The notes under the pieces were generated by a model, which saw only the letters and a program-made list of their open reading frames with translations, was not told the origin of the DNA and searched no databases. From Lewinellaceae bacterium (GTDB lineage Bacteria > Bacteroidota > Bacteroidia > Chitinophagales > Saprospiraceae), in the NCBI GenBank assembly GCA_024644235.1, contig JAHELJ010000002.1, positions 62,001-126,000 of the forward strand: DNA of 64,000 bases, written 5' to 3'. Below are positions 28,101-36,657 of this stretch, piece by piece (the stretch's first letter is position 1; the number at the start of each line of letters is the position of its first letter). The translations under genes and the position numbers were made by a program.

Positions 28101-28284
28101 CTCTCCAGGAATGGAACTCTTGCATCCCATGTCTTTGGTAGTCATCGGAGGACTGATCACGAGTTTAATCGTAAATCTCTATGTACTTCCTTCGTTGTAC
28201 TACCGCTTTGGGAGGATCCCAGAGAAAACCATTGGGGAGGAACAATCCATTATTGACTTGGAGGTGGCTCCAGCAATTATCTGA
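25126..28284 (+). CDS. RND efflux permease, heavy-metal (CusA/CzcA-like) family, pump A
   Basis: A 1052-residue inner-membrane proton-driven pump with about 12 membrane helices and two large periplasmic loops. Family landmarks: GVFPEFAPVYVEVQTEA after helix 1, PGTDPMIARQVVAERL, the LPNVSKPPIMLQP strand, IWGQRKRQLQVQVDPE, GGFFDTPNQRLGVRHVLP, and the duplicated helix 2-6 block in each half. Helix 4 keeps two Asp in IIIDDAITTVDNI, so proton relay looks intact, though it is less canonical than in pump B. It is the first gene of the export operon (41-bp gap to the adaptor). Substrate (metal or small molecule) cannot be read from sequence. Confidence 0.92.
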   Translation: MKGVIISSMQIRVVIVCLAALLIIFGIVQLKEMPIGVFPEFAPVYVEVQTEALGLSAEEVEEILTVALEQDLFNGIAYLDEIWSESMPGLSRVVCVFEPGTDPMIARQVVAERLTQAHALPNVSKPPIMLQPYSSTGRVMKVALTPASQNMSLIDLSVLARWTIQPYLMGVHGVANVSIWGQRKRQLQVQVDPEVLHANGVTLQDIIKTTGEALWVSPLTYLNSSTPGTGGFFDTPNQRLGVRHVLPISSPDELAQVPVYGKDLELVLGDVSTVVENHQPLIGDAIINGNQGLLLVVEKFPWASTIDVAEAVEDAMENLGPGLTGVSIDTEIYQPARYLEASFNNLQIGLAIGLSLALIALIFFFYTWKAALVSFFAITFSLIAGLSIIYLSGAIVDMMIIAGLVAALLIIIDDAITTVDNIRHKLGSSEATKSDRSTASLVLEAVTEVRSPLLFASGILVLALLPFIFIRGIAGEFLQPLAITFLLAILISIVTAVVVVPALSVLLLRRSESPYRSTSMATTLQNALSKSARQFNNKPTPALFLFGGGALLVIVLLFLVDAGPRLPIPKERDFVVEWEGAYGTSHEEMVRVTNEAMNDLRTVPGIDKVVAHLGRAVLSDKVNNIHYGEIWISMDDDVDYDETISTLQQVLDGYSNIDSRITTYRQQVVNRSLTGIDHMHAVRVYGENFEILKAKTEEVRNVIGGLAGIEDAKVDIPPMEPTIEIEVDLEKARRYGLKPGDVRRTAATLLAGIEVGSLFEGQKVFDVVVWGIPEVRSSISSVENLLIDAPDGSLVRISDVATIRENPNPAVIKREKVSQYIDITFATGKHKIQDLRDDINLALSEINFPLEYHAELVGEFAEIEEAESQALGILIAAIIGIFLLLQAALWSWRLALAVFPALLVSTSGGLLVALITGGNLSLGELVGLIAIFGLASYQGILLIKSFRDLQVKEGNSFDKEALNRGLEARIPAIVASSITLMVAFLPFIFFGNSPGMELLHPMSLVVIGGLITSLIVNLYVLPSLYYRFGRIPEKTIGEEQSIIDLEVAPAII

Positions 28285-28325
28285 AAGAATGAAGTCTAAA
28301 CATTTTCTTGAACAACTAAATCAAA

Positions 28326-28772
28326 ATGTCTATGTGTAGAATCTGTTCCCTAAGTTGGTTCATCCCGATGCTTGTGATCATTTCTTGCCAAGACGCAGCT
28401 GACAATTATGTGAAAATTGAACCAGCGCACCTTGAGCACGTCGACGGAACCGACCTGCATGAATTAACCTTGACCGAGAAAGCAGTAGAAAGATTAGATA
28501 TCAGAACCTCAGAGGTAAACTTGGAATTGATTGAACATAGTGAAGCCAGGGAACGGTTGATTGTGCCCTACTCTTCAATCATCTACGATTCACATGGACA
28601 TGTTTGGGTATATACCAACCCGGAACCTCTAACCTATGTTCGCCATGAAGTGAAAGTAGATTTTATTGAAGGGAACATAGCTGTTCTTCATGATGGACCA
28701 CCAGTGGGTACGAAGGTGGTAACGGTTGGAGCAGCAGAGCTCTACGGAACCGAGTATGAAGTTGGACATTAG
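28326..28772 (+). CDS. Mini periplasmic adaptor lipoprotein for RND pumps
   Basis: A 148-residue lipoprotein (signal ending near VIISCQ). It corresponds only to the beta-barrel and membrane-proximal parts of an RND adaptor: LTLTEKAVERLDIRT, IVPYSSIIYDSHGHVWVYT, PLTYVRHEVKVDFIEGN and GPPVGTKVVTVGAAELYGTE. The last piece is the usual adaptor C-terminus. The helical hairpin and lipoyl domain that normally reach an outer-membrane channel are missing. It is encoded between the two pumps (41 and 17 bp gaps), a gene order I also associate with similar RND sets in other phyla, so it is a defined family rather than a decayed gene. Confidence 0.82.
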   Translation: MSMCRICSLSWFIPMLVIISCQDAADNYVKIEPAHLEHVDGTDLHELTLTEKAVERLDIRTSEVNLELIEHSEARERLIVPYSSIIYDSHGHVWVYTNPEPLTYVRHEVKVDFIEGNIAVLHDGPPVGTKVVTVGAAELYGTEYEVGH

Positions 28773-28789
28773 ATTCAAAAAATGAATAT

Positions 28790-31700
28790 ATGTTAAGGTC
28801 TATCGTCAAATCTAGTCTTCGCCTCCGCTACATTGTGGTGGCTCTCGGAGTTGCATTGATTTATTTTGGTACCATGCGGATTCAGGAAATGCCCGTAGAT
28901 GTTTTTCCTGAATTTGCTCCGCCACTTGTCGAGGTCCAGACAATCTGCCTAGGCCTCGAGTCCAACGAAGTTGAAGCTCTGGTGACCGTCCCCCTGGAAC
29001 AGGCCTTCAATGGGATCCCTGGTCTTGACGTTATTCGTTCTCGCTCCGTGACCCAGTTATCGGCAATACGGATGATTTTTGAGCAGGGAACTGATCTGAT
29101 GCTAGCCCGTCAGTTGGTGGCTGAAAAGATTGCCACAGCGACACCCACTTTGCCCACCTGGGCTGCTCCGCCGGTCATGCTCCAACCGCTTTCGGCTACC
29201 AGCCGATGCATGAAGATTGGACTATCTTCAGATTCCTTGTCGGTAATTGATCTTTCGATGCTTACCTACTGGAAATTGAATGATGTGATTCTCTCAGTTC
29301 CGGGAGTGGCTCACGTTGCCATTTGGGGCGAAAGGATTCGATTACAGGCCGTAGAAGTTATCCCTGAAAAACTGGTAGAACACAAGGTGACGATAGATGA
29401 CGTCATGCAGGCTACTGCAGATGCTTTGGATGTTGGAATACTCCAGTATTCAGATGGTGCTCTTATTGGAACTGGTGGATGGGTTGAGACACAACAATCC
29501 CGCTATGGAATTCGACATGTACTTCCTATCGATAATCCTGAGGCTTTATCCAAAGTGATCCTGGCCAAGACGGATCAGGGAGACTTATATCTAAGTGATG
29601 TGGCTCGGGTGGTAGAAGATCATCAACAGATGGTGGGTGATGCGATCATCAATGATTCGATAGGCCTGATGCTGATCGTTGAGAAATTGCCATGGGGAAA
29701 TACCAAGGATATCACCGAAGGGGTGGAGGCTGCCATTGAAAAATTAAAGCCAGGTCTGCCGGGGGTCGAAATTGACACGGAGATCTTTAGACCTGCAACC
29801 TACATCAATATGTCTATTGACAACCTCAGTAAGGCCCTGATGATAGCCTGCATCCTGGTGATCATTGTTCTTTTCTTATTCTTATTTGAATGGAGAGTCA
29901 CACTGATCAGCTGTGTGGCCATACCGTTGTCCTTGATGGCCGGCGCGATGGTACTCTACTTCCGGGGAGCAACCATCAACACCATGATCCTGGCAGGATT
30001 TATTATTGCTCTTGGAGCAGTGGTGGATGATGCTATTGTAGACGTAGAGAATATCGTGAGGAGACTACGACAGAACAGGATGAGTGGGCAGAAGATGTCC
30101 TTCGCCAAGGTTATCCTAGAAGCATCATTTGAGGTGCGACATGCCATTATCTTCTCCACTCTGATTGAAATTGCAGCGCTGCTACCCGTCTTTGTGATGA
30201 AAGGTTTGTCCGGAGCTTTTTTTCAGCCATTAGCTATGTCGTATGCAGTCGCTATCGCGGCGTCAACTTTGGTTGCGTTGACCGTAACTCCCGCAATGAG
30301 TTTTATTCTCCTACGTAATGTGCCACTTGAACGACGAGAACCATGGCTGTTGAATCAGTTGTATAAGGTCTATACACCGTTTCTGAGGGGAATTATGAAC
30401 AAGCCTATAAGAGCCTATGCTATGGTAGGCCTGGTAGTGGTGGCCGGTGCCCTTGTATTGCCTCGTCTTGGTCAATCTCTCTTGCCTTCCTTTAAAGAAC
30501 GGGATTTTCTGATGCATTGGGTCACAAAGCCGGCTACATCTTGGCCGGAAATGAATCGCATTACCATTCAGGGAAGCAAGGAATTGAGGGCAATTCCAGG
30601 TGTCAGAAACTTTGGTGCTCATATTGGACAGGCCTATTACATGGACGAGGTGGTTGGTATGAATTTCGGGGAAAACTGGATCAGTGTAAGTCCAGAGGTT
30701 AACTATGACGAAACGGTTAATGAAATCCAGATGTTGGTGGATGGCTATCCGGGACTCTACCGTGATGTGCTGACTTACTTGAAAGAAAGAATCAGAGAGG
30801 TGCTAACGGGTACTTCAGAGGCAATCGTTATTCGGCTCTTCGGTCCGGAGTTGGAAGTCTTGCAATCTAAAGCCCGGGAAATCAGGGATAAACTACAAGG
30901 AATCGAAGGTATTGTGGACCTACATGTGGAACTGATTGAGGAAATTCCACAAGTACAAGTTAAAGTTGATCTTGAAAAAGCTCGAAAATATGGATTAAAA
31001 CCAGGGGATGTTCGGAGAACCACCTCTACCCTGGTTGCCGGTGAAGAGGTGGGTGATATCTTTAGGGATGGCAAGGCATATGACGTACAGGTGTGGAGCA
31101 TCCCAGAATCAAGAGCTAGTCTCACCGATATAGAGAATATTTGGATCAATGTTCCCGGAGGTAATTATGTATTATTGAAAGATGTGGCAGACATCACAAT
31201 CGAATCTACCCCCAATGTTATCAAGCGCGAGAATCTCACTCGCCGCTTGGATGTAGGTGCTAATGTGCGAGGGAGGGATCTGGGATCAGTCATGGAAGAG
31301 GTGGAAGATGCACTTGAATCAGTCAGTTTTCCACACGAATATCACCCCGAAATATTGGGTGAATATGCTGAACGAGAATCGGTGTCCAGACAAATGAAGC
31401 TGTTTGCAGTAATCGCGTTGATTTTGATTTTCCTCCTGTTGTACACCTCGTTTCGAAGTGCCCGCTTAGCGACACTAGCTTTCCTGTTGCTTCCAACCGC
31501 TTTAGTAGGAGGTGTTTTAGCAGCTTACTTTGGTAGTGGAATTGTGTCACTTGGTTCATTGGTAGGGTTCCTAACGATATTAGGTATCGCAGCACGTAAT
31601 GGAATTTTGATGATCAATCATTTTCAACACTTAGAGCGAAATGAGGGAATGGCCTTTGGACCAGAATTGATTCTCCGTGGTGCCAAAGAAAGACTTGCAC

Positions 31701-31924
31701 CCATTCTGATGACAGCTACTACCACGGGTTTGGCCTTAGTGCCTCTGGTCTGGGCCGGAGATATTCCTGGACACGAAATCGAACTGCCTATGGCTATTGT
31801 CATCCTTGGCGGATTAGTGACGTCCACATTACTTAACCTATTGGTTATGCCATCTCTTTACTTGCGCCTGGCCAGTCAAGAAAGACATCGCGGTATCGCA
31901 GACATACTTGGTGCAAAAATTTAA
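28790..31924 (+). CDS. RND efflux permease, heavy-metal (CusA/CzcA-like) family, pump B
   Basis: A 1044-residue pump related to pump A along its length, with the same landmarks: [32 protein letters not shown], the [17 protein letters not shown] loop, [21 protein letters not shown] and [16 protein letters not shown]. Helix 4 has the canonical [15 protein letters not shown]. It begins 17 bp after the adaptor and ends 10 bp before the porin ATG, so translation of the operon is tightly linked. Two divergent pumps with one adaptor suggest a heteromeric or two-step exporter, as for MdtBC; that is inference. Confidence 0.92.
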   Translation: MLRSIVKSSLRLRYIVVALGVALIYFGTMRIQEMPVDVFPEFAPPLVEVQTICLGLESNEVEALVTVPLEQAFNGIPGLDVIRSRSVTQLSAIRMIFEQGTDLMLARQLVAEKIATATPTLPTWAAPPVMLQPLSATSRCMKIGLSSDSLSVIDLSMLTYWKLNDVILSVPGVAHVAIWGERIRLQAVEVIPEKLVEHKVTIDDVMQATADALDVGILQYSDGALIGTGGWVETQQSRYGIRHVLPIDNPEALSKVILAKTDQGDLYLSDVARVVEDHQQMVGDAIINDSIGLMLIVEKLPWGNTKDITEGVEAAIEKLKPGLPGVEIDTEIFRPATYINMSIDNLSKALMIACILVIIVLFLFLFEWRVTLISCVAIPLSLMAGAMVLYFRGATINTMILAGFIIALGAVVDDAIVDVENIVRRLRQNRMSGQKMSFAKVILEASFEVRHAIIFSTLIEIAALLPVFVMKGLSGAFFQPLAMSYAVAIAASTLVALTVTPAMSFILLRNVPLERREPWLLNQLYKVYTPFLRGIMNKPIRAYAMVGLVVVAGALVLPRLGQSLLPSFKERDFLMHWVTKPATSWPEMNRITIQGSKELRAIPGVRNFGAHIGQAYYMDEVVGMNFGENWISVSPEVNYDETVNEIQMLVDGYPGLYRDVLTYLKERIREVLTGTSEAIVIRLFGPELEVLQSKAREIRDKLQGIEGIVDLHVELIEEIPQVQVKVDLEKARKYGLKPGDVRRTTSTLVAGEEVGDIFRDGKAYDVQVWSIPESRASLTDIENIWINVPGGNYVLLKDVADITIESTPNVIKRENLTRRLDVGANVRGRDLGSVMEEVEDALESVSFPHEYHPEILGEYAERESVSRQMKLFAVIALILIFLLLYTSFRSARLATLAFLLLPTALVGGVLAAYFGSGIVSLGSLVGFLTILGIAARNGILMINHFQHLERNEGMAFGPELILRGAKERLAPILMTATTTGLALVPLVWAGDIPGHEIELPMAIVILGGLVTSTLLNLLVMPSLYLRLASQERHRGIADILGAKI

Positions 31925-31934
31925 TCAGCAAGTC

Positions 31935-33137
31935 ATGATGAAGTTCATACCATTCGGAAGCCCGTTAAAAAGTTTCTACGCAATGCTAATATGTATAGTG
32001 CTGTGGCCTTCCGATGTGCTGATCGCGCAATCTCAACATGTGACTCCTGATGGAAATGGAGATATAACTTTTGTGCCAGGATTACGTATGCAGACCAGGT
32101 ACGAGTTCAATCAGATTGACCGAAACAACGACTTTTTTATCAGGAGACTTAGGCTGAAGGGTAAGGGAGATATTTTTGGTATTGCCAGCTACAACTTTGA
32201 GGTCAAAATTGACAATACCGGACGCTTCAATCGCACTCCCAGTGCATTGTTAGAACATGCTTGGTTTACTATTCCCATCGTCGACGAGTTATTGACCGTC
32301 CGAGTTGGATTGGAAGATGACGTGTTTTCACGAAATGCTCTTACGTCCGATTCCAAATTAATGGTCATGGATCGGAGCCTGATCAAGAATCAACTTACTT
32401 TGTTGGGTGTGACTGACAATACCATAGGGGCTCTCGTATATGGTAGACCAATGGGTGGAAAGATGACATATTCTTTTGGCATATTTGACAACCTTGGGTT
32501 TGAAACAGCCGGTGATTCGACAATTCTTGCGCGCAAGTCTCAAGGAGCAATGTTGACCGGTCGCTTTGCTTATGATTTCCTTGATCCTGCGAATCCCTCA
32601 GGTTCATACGATGATTACATGGCGTCATATATCGGTGAGGGCCAAAGATTAACGGTCGCAACAAGCCTAGCTAGGTTAAACCGGGCTGAGATTGGCTCAG
32701 ATGATGTTTCTTTGTGGGCATGGGGAGCAGACCTATTCTTTAATATTGGACCTTTCACTTTTGAAGCAGAGTACAACAAGTACAATATCGATTTCCTCTC
32801 ATACTTGCCGTCTGCTTCCGGAACGATTGTCACAGGTGATTTTCCATTGCCACAAAACTTCAATGGTTCGGAATCAGGGAATGCAGTGATCGGTGATGGA
32901 TGGTACGCTCAAGCGGGTATTTTGTTTCTGCCAAAGGTAGAATTTGCTGTTCGGCATCAACAACTGGATGCAAATAACCACCTGATAGATGACAAAAACA
33001 AATGGACTACTATTGGATTCAACATTTATTTAAGGGGACATACCTTCAAAATTCAAACTGATTACACATTCAAAAAGGAAGATGGAGACCAAATTGAAAA
33101 TGATGTACTTCAGGCTCAATTGCAATTGTCATTCTAA
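31935..33137 (+). CDS. OprP/OprO-like porin
   Basis: A 400-residue outer-membrane barrel. Signal peptide (about 1-30, ending LIAQS), then FVPGLRMQTRYEFNQID, RRLRLKGKGDIFGIASYNFEVKID, HAWFTIPIVDELLTVRVGLED and a C-terminal YTFKKEDGDQIENDVLQAQLQLSF, the pattern of phosphate-selective porin O/P relatives. The gene directly follows pump B and probably supplies the outer-membrane passage for the operon or takes up a related solute. ATG 31935 is chosen; an upstream in-frame start at 31908 would overlap pump B. No TolC-type channel is encoded nearby. Confidence 0.82.
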   Translation: MMKFIPFGSPLKSFYAMLICIVLWPSDVLIAQSQHVTPDGNGDITFVPGLRMQTRYEFNQIDRNNDFFIRRLRLKGKGDIFGIASYNFEVKIDNTGRFNRTPSALLEHAWFTIPIVDELLTVRVGLEDDVFSRNALTSDSKLMVMDRSLIKNQLTLLGVTDNTIGALVYGRPMGGKMTYSFGIFDNLGFETAGDSTILARKSQGAMLTGRFAYDFLDPANPSGSYDDYMASYIGEGQRLTVATSLARLNRAEIGSDDVSLWAWGADLFFNIGPFTFEAEYNKYNIDFLSYLPSASGTIVTGDFPLPQNFNGSESGNAVIGDGWYAQAGILFLPKVEFAVRHQQLDANNHLIDDKNKWTTIGFNIYLRGHTFKIQTDYTFKKEDGDQIENDVLQAQLQLSF

Positions 33138-33358
33138 TATAGGAGATAATCATACTTGAAAAGTCTTGATCACTCAAAGGGGTCTAAGATCTTCAAATAC
33201 CGGATTGACTTCAATTCCTTTTTTCTTACCACTATGGACTGGGAAATATCGGATTTCACCACATCCATCACCTCAATTCTCGGATCCCAAACTTTCTGCT
33301 GGAGGAGTGAGGAATGAATGTCACACCCACTCCATGAACCCACACCCACTCTCAAACT

Positions 33359-33516
33359 TCACACCACACACCTGCCTGCCGGCAGACAGGCTCACACAGA
33401 GCAATGCCCTAGGCATTGTCACACCCAGCTCGCCCGGGTGGTGGAATTGGTAGACACGCAGGACTTAAAATCCTGTGGCCATTGCGGCCGTGCGGGTTCG
33501 ATTCCCGCTCCCGGTA
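33359..33516 (+). repeat. Direct repeat copy 2: leader plus tRNA-Leu
   Basis: Second copy of the 158-bp unit at 15073-15230, in the same orientation, exactly 18286 bp away. Leader hairpin AATGCC-cta-GGCATT (33403-33417) keeps the stem of copy 1 with a changed loop base. The upstream CCTGCCTGCCGGCAGACAGG palindrome (33371-33390) resembles palindromes dispersed in Bacteroidota genomes. Confidence 0.85.
33432..33516 (+). tRNA. tRNA-Leu (anticodon TAA), copy 2, with acceptor mismatch
   Basis: Identical to copy 1 except at one base: acceptor 3' strand is TCCCGGT instead of TCCGGGT (position 33512). This creates a C4-C69 mismatch inside the acceptor stem; with G-T pairs at both stem ends the acceptor is weak. 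All other arms are intact. It may still function, or be a decaying duplicate. A sequencing error is also possible. Confidence 0.9.
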
Positions 33517-34358
33517 CAAAATCAGAATTTGATTCGATCTCCTAAAATCCTGAATCTTTGATTCTGTAGAATTTTCAAATTCTTGAAGAAAGCAAAACCA
33601 CAAGGGTACTAATGACCGTTTGGTTATCCCGCTCAAGGCATACTTTTAAAGTCTGCAATTAGCTGACTATTCTGATTTCGGCTAATCTTATCAGTTCCAG
33701 CTCAGCTTGATAATCTAAATTGAAATTTGTGATTCCTTGACAGATTTGACTGACAACGCAGTCCGCAATCTACTACCAAAGTCATATTGCACTCCACTTC
33801 AGTGAATGATTATCACAGAGTGGAGCCACGCTAATAATATCAATGATGCGCATAGATATGAAATGGCCTCTCTTCTGCCAAAGACTCTCCAAATAAATAC
33901 CTATCTCTAAGGCACTTTGCCAAATTTTATTACGATTCACTGATTAAACCGGGCTTGTTAAGTAATTATGAATTTTGTGTTAAAGTTGTATCGAAAACAT
34001 GTGTTGAACTTCACAACCAAAGACTATATCAGGGCCCATGAAACCCGCCAAATAAACACTATCTCCAGCTTCAAACTACTGGTATTTCATACTGAATAGG
34101 AGTTAAAAATCAATATACATTCAGAATGATCAATATTCATATATATCTGATATACAGATATATATAAAGTCAAAATCACATTTTTGGACTGTTTGGACAG
34201 TTGCTCGGTGTCGCAACTAGTACTACGTTTGCGTTTGTATTTGGAAAAGATCGGGTACATGAATTCAAACAGGAATCCAGAAGGGCTCAAAAGTGTGAAA
34301 ATCCTAACTGGGTGATTGCTTGTCTCGATCAAATTAAAATCACTTAAACTTTTTAATT
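33517..34358. other. 842-bp gene-free stretch with an AT-rich palindrome
   Basis: No frame here has a credible protein. The longest (34087-34332, minus) is low in complexity and unlike any family. The clearest structure is an 11-bp inverted repeat around ATATATCTG-atata-CAGATATAT (34139-34165), which could be a hairpin or operator, and a weaker repeat GTTGC...GCAAC near 34200. The stretch lies just outside the tRNA-Leu-bounded segment and upstream of a small secreted-protein gene. Confidence 0.45.
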
Positions 34359-34961
34359 ATGAAACAGTGCATTGTCTGTTCAAAATGGATGGTAATCAGC
34401 TTTTCAATGTTGATTTCCGGTGTTGTATCTGCCGCCAACTCAGCCATGGTGGGTAAAGATCTGAGTAATGGCAGTTGTGTACTCAACAGCTCAGTAATGA
34501 GTAGCGACAGTCCAAATATGAATGATGTTAAGCTTTTAAGCGAGCTTGAAACATTCGAACTGGGACTGAAGATCTTTGGTGGAGAAAAGGGAATCACAGG
34601 ACTGGGAAGTGGCTTCTCACAAACAGCTCCTGGTGCCACTTGGGACATCCACCCTAGTATTGACACGAAAACTCTTCCGCAAGGGAAGAACGTAGTAGAT
34701 CTCGATGGGACTACCGACGAAATCCGGGGTCAGATCATACGGCTTTTAGGTAAGCCTGATTTGACAAGTATCAGGTCACTGACAACGGAGGCTCAACTAC
34801 ACTTCGTGATAAACCAGAAGAATGAGATCGTTGTGTTGACAGTTGATACCGATGATCGGTTTATTGATAATTATCTAAAGACACGATTAAATTATAAGGT
34901 GCTACCTGCTGGATCAGCAGGTATACAGTATAAGATGAAAGTGACCCTAAAAAACAGTTGA
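34359..34961 (+). CDS. Secreted protein with TonB C-terminal-like domain
   Basis: A 200-residue exported protein with signal peptide 1-25 (cleavage near VSAAN). The last 85 residues (IRGQIIRLLGKPDLTSIRSLTTEAQLHF start region, then VINQKNEIVVLTVDTDD, FIDNYLKTRLNYKVLPAGS, YKMKVTLKN) match the beta-alpha-beta plan of the TonB C-terminal domain. This stand-alone version, without membrane anchor or Pro-rich linker, recurs as small exported proteins in Bacteroidota. The middle is Gly-rich and disordered. Function unknown; it might bind periplasmic or outer-membrane partners. A strong terminator follows, so it is transcribed alone. Confidence 0.68.
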   Translation: MKQCIVCSKWMVISFSMLISGVVSAANSAMVGKDLSNGSCVLNSSVMSSDSPNMNDVKLLSELETFELGLKIFGGEKGITGLGSGFSQTAPGATWDIHPSIDTKTLPQGKNVVDLDGTTDEIRGQIIRLLGKPDLTSIRSLTTEAQLHFVINQKNEIVVLTVDTDDRFIDNYLKTRLNYKVLPAGSAGIQYKMKVTLKNS

Positions 34962-34991
34962 GTAAGATCCTAGAAACCGATTGATTATTTT

Positions 34992-35021
34992 AGAGCCGGT
35001 GCACTGCACCGGCTCTTTTTG
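34992..35021 (+). terminator. Strong terminator after the TonB-C-like gene
   Basis: Near-perfect hairpin built from AGAGCCGGTGC (34992-35002) and GCACCGGCTCT (35006-35016), then a T-run. It lies 31 bp after the stop codon. Confidence 0.9.
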
Positions 35022-35113
35022 TTTATTTATCATAAGAAATAGTTGCATTGATTCACTTACTGAATCCGATTTAAATATCGCTGGATAGAAATTAACTTAC
35101 TTCACTAAAAAAC

Positions 35114-35911
35114 ATGACAACGTCAGATTTAAGCTTTCATGATCAGACTGCCATAGTCACCGGAGCCGGAAGCGGTATCGGTTTCGAAATCGTTCGGCAA
35201 CTCGTCAAGGCAGGTGCAAATGTGGTTTTGAATGACATTGACCCTGCGAAAGTTGAAGCTGCTGTTTCCAAGTTGGAATCTTTTGAGGGTAAGGCAGTGG
35301 GACTCCCCGGTGATGCATCTGACCTTGCTTTTATTGAGGAAATGGTTAGTCTCGCGGTAGCTCAATTCGCCCAATTAAATATCTGTATCGCCAATGCAGG
35401 AATTACCACTTACAGCGCTTTTCTCAACTATACACCAGAACGATTTAATAGGTTGATTTCTCTGAATCTCGCAGGTAGTTTCTTCCTGACTCAAGCGGCT
35501 GCCAAAGTGATGATCGATCAGGGCAAGGGAGGAAGAATTCTGCTCATGTCGTCTGTGACAGGAATTCAAGCTCCTGCTTACCTGGTTCCTTACGGTATGA
35601 CGAAAGCTGCTTTGCAAATGTTGGCGAGAGGACTGATATCTGAGCTCGCCCAGTATGGCATCACAGTCAATGCCATTGCCCCGGGAGCTGTTGCTACCGA
35701 GCGCACGCTCACCGAGGATCCAAACTATGACAGGCTGTGGGCGGGCGTGATTCCCAGTGGCAAAGTGGTTTTACCGGAGGACATAGCCCGAGCGGCTTTA
35801 TTTCTGGTATCACCTCATTCCGGACAAATAAACGGTCAGACATTAGTGGTGGATGGCGGATGGACAGCTGTGAGCGTCAGTCCTTCGAATCTTCAGTTTC
35901 CTGAAGAATGA
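35114..35911 (+). CDS. Short-chain dehydrogenase/reductase
   Basis: A 265-residue classical SDR with TGAGSGIG (16-23), ANAGI (93-97), the catalytic Ser147-Tyr160-Lys164 set in MSSVTG and PYGMTKAA, IAPGAVATE after it and the ending GQTLVVDGGW. The D42 after the second strand (LNDID) suggests NAD preference. Sequence is nearest the glucose-1-dehydrogenase/3-oxoacyl reductase type, but the substrate cannot be assigned. It converges on the LysE-type gene with only 6 bp between stops, so no operon partner is apparent. Confidence 0.88.
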   Translation: MTTSDLSFHDQTAIVTGAGSGIGFEIVRQLVKAGANVVLNDIDPAKVEAAVSKLESFEGKAVGLPGDASDLAFIEEMVSLAVAQFAQLNICIANAGITTYSAFLNYTPERFNRLISLNLAGSFFLTQAAAKVMIDQGKGGRILLMSSVTGIQAPAYLVPYGMTKAALQMLARGLISELAQYGITVNAIAPGAVATERTLTEDPNYDRLWAGVIPSGKVVLPEDIARAALFLVSPHSGQINGQTLVVDGGWTAVSVSPSNLQFPEE

Positions 35912-35917
35912 GCGATT

Positions 35918-36544
35918 CTAATAACCATAGGCGATTCGTATTACCTGAACAACCGCCAGTGAAAAGAACAACACAGCGAGGGTCTTATTTGTATAGTAAC
36001 TCACCTTGGAAATCTTTCCTACTATGAAACCACCTAATCTAACGTAAAGCAGAAATACAAATAAGGCGCCTAAGGCTGAGCCCAATGACATAAATAAAAT
36101 ATCTGAAGCAGTATCGAACCGGATCTGATTAGATTTAAACCACAAACCTAGAAAGATCCAATAGGGAAGAATCAGCATATTAAGAGCGGCGATACCAATT
36201 CCCAATCCAAAATTTCTTGATTTAGAATATCTGCCAGTCTTCATCTCTGCTACCGGTTTATACTTTCGGAACCAGTAAAATAAAGCAAGGGCGATGAATA
36301 TAAAGATTGCAATTGTCTTGATGGCTTGACCCACAACCTCATTCTTCAAAAAGAAATCGATGAAGTAAAGGGCAAGAAATGTGTAGGCAAACTCAATGAT
36401 GGTAGCGCCAGTTGCAACCATGATTCCTGCGAGGATTCCCTTCTTTATAGTTCTCTCTGCAACTGACAAGTTGATCATACCGATGGGTAAAGCACCGACT
36501 GCGCTGAATCCTGCTGCAATTAGAAAAATCTTGGTCCAATACAT
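35918..36544 (-). CDS. LysE-family translocator
   Basis: A 208-residue integral membrane protein with about six helices. The N-terminal helix pair (AAGFSAVGALPIGMINLSVAER, then KKGILAGIMVATGATIIEF) matches the RhtB/LysE exporter plan, with PIGMINL in place of the common PGP motif, and the C-terminal helices end in VVQVIRIAYGY. The family exports amino acids or related small solutes. Unusual is the degenerate PxGP region, so substrate prediction is unsafe. It is monocistronic; the histone gene upstream ends at its own terminator. Confidence 0.78.
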   Translation of the reverse strand: MYWTKIFLIAAGFSAVGALPIGMINLSVAERTIKKGILAGIMVATGATIIEFAYTFLALYFIDFFLKNEVVGQAIKTIAIFIFIALALFYWFRKYKPVAEMKTGRYSKSRNFGLGIGIAALNMLILPYWIFLGLWFKSNQIRFDTASDILFMSLGSALGALFVFLLYVRLGGFIVGKISKVSYYTNKTLAVLFFSLAVVQVIRIAYGY

Positions 36545-36602
36545 TCAAATAAAACTAGGCAAATAATGTTGACCTGGGCACGCTTTCAAAATCCTCAAAA
36601 TG

Positions 36603-36632
36603 AAAAAGGTCATAACGGGGTTATGACCTTTT
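36603..36632 (-). terminator. Terminator of the histone H1-like gene
   Basis: 13-bp perfect stem AAAAGGTCATAAC (36604-36616) and GTTATGACCTTTT (36620-36632) with a 3-base loop. On the minus strand it follows the histone H1-like stop by about 25 bp and ends in a T-run. The symmetry means it could act in both directions. Confidence 0.85.
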
Positions 36633-36657
36633 AATATCAAATTTTGCGAAGACCACT

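Noticed and set aside
34087-34332. 81-codon minus-strand frame in the gene-free zone
   Set aside because: Low-complexity, no plausible ribosome-binding context or family; it runs through the AT palindrome.
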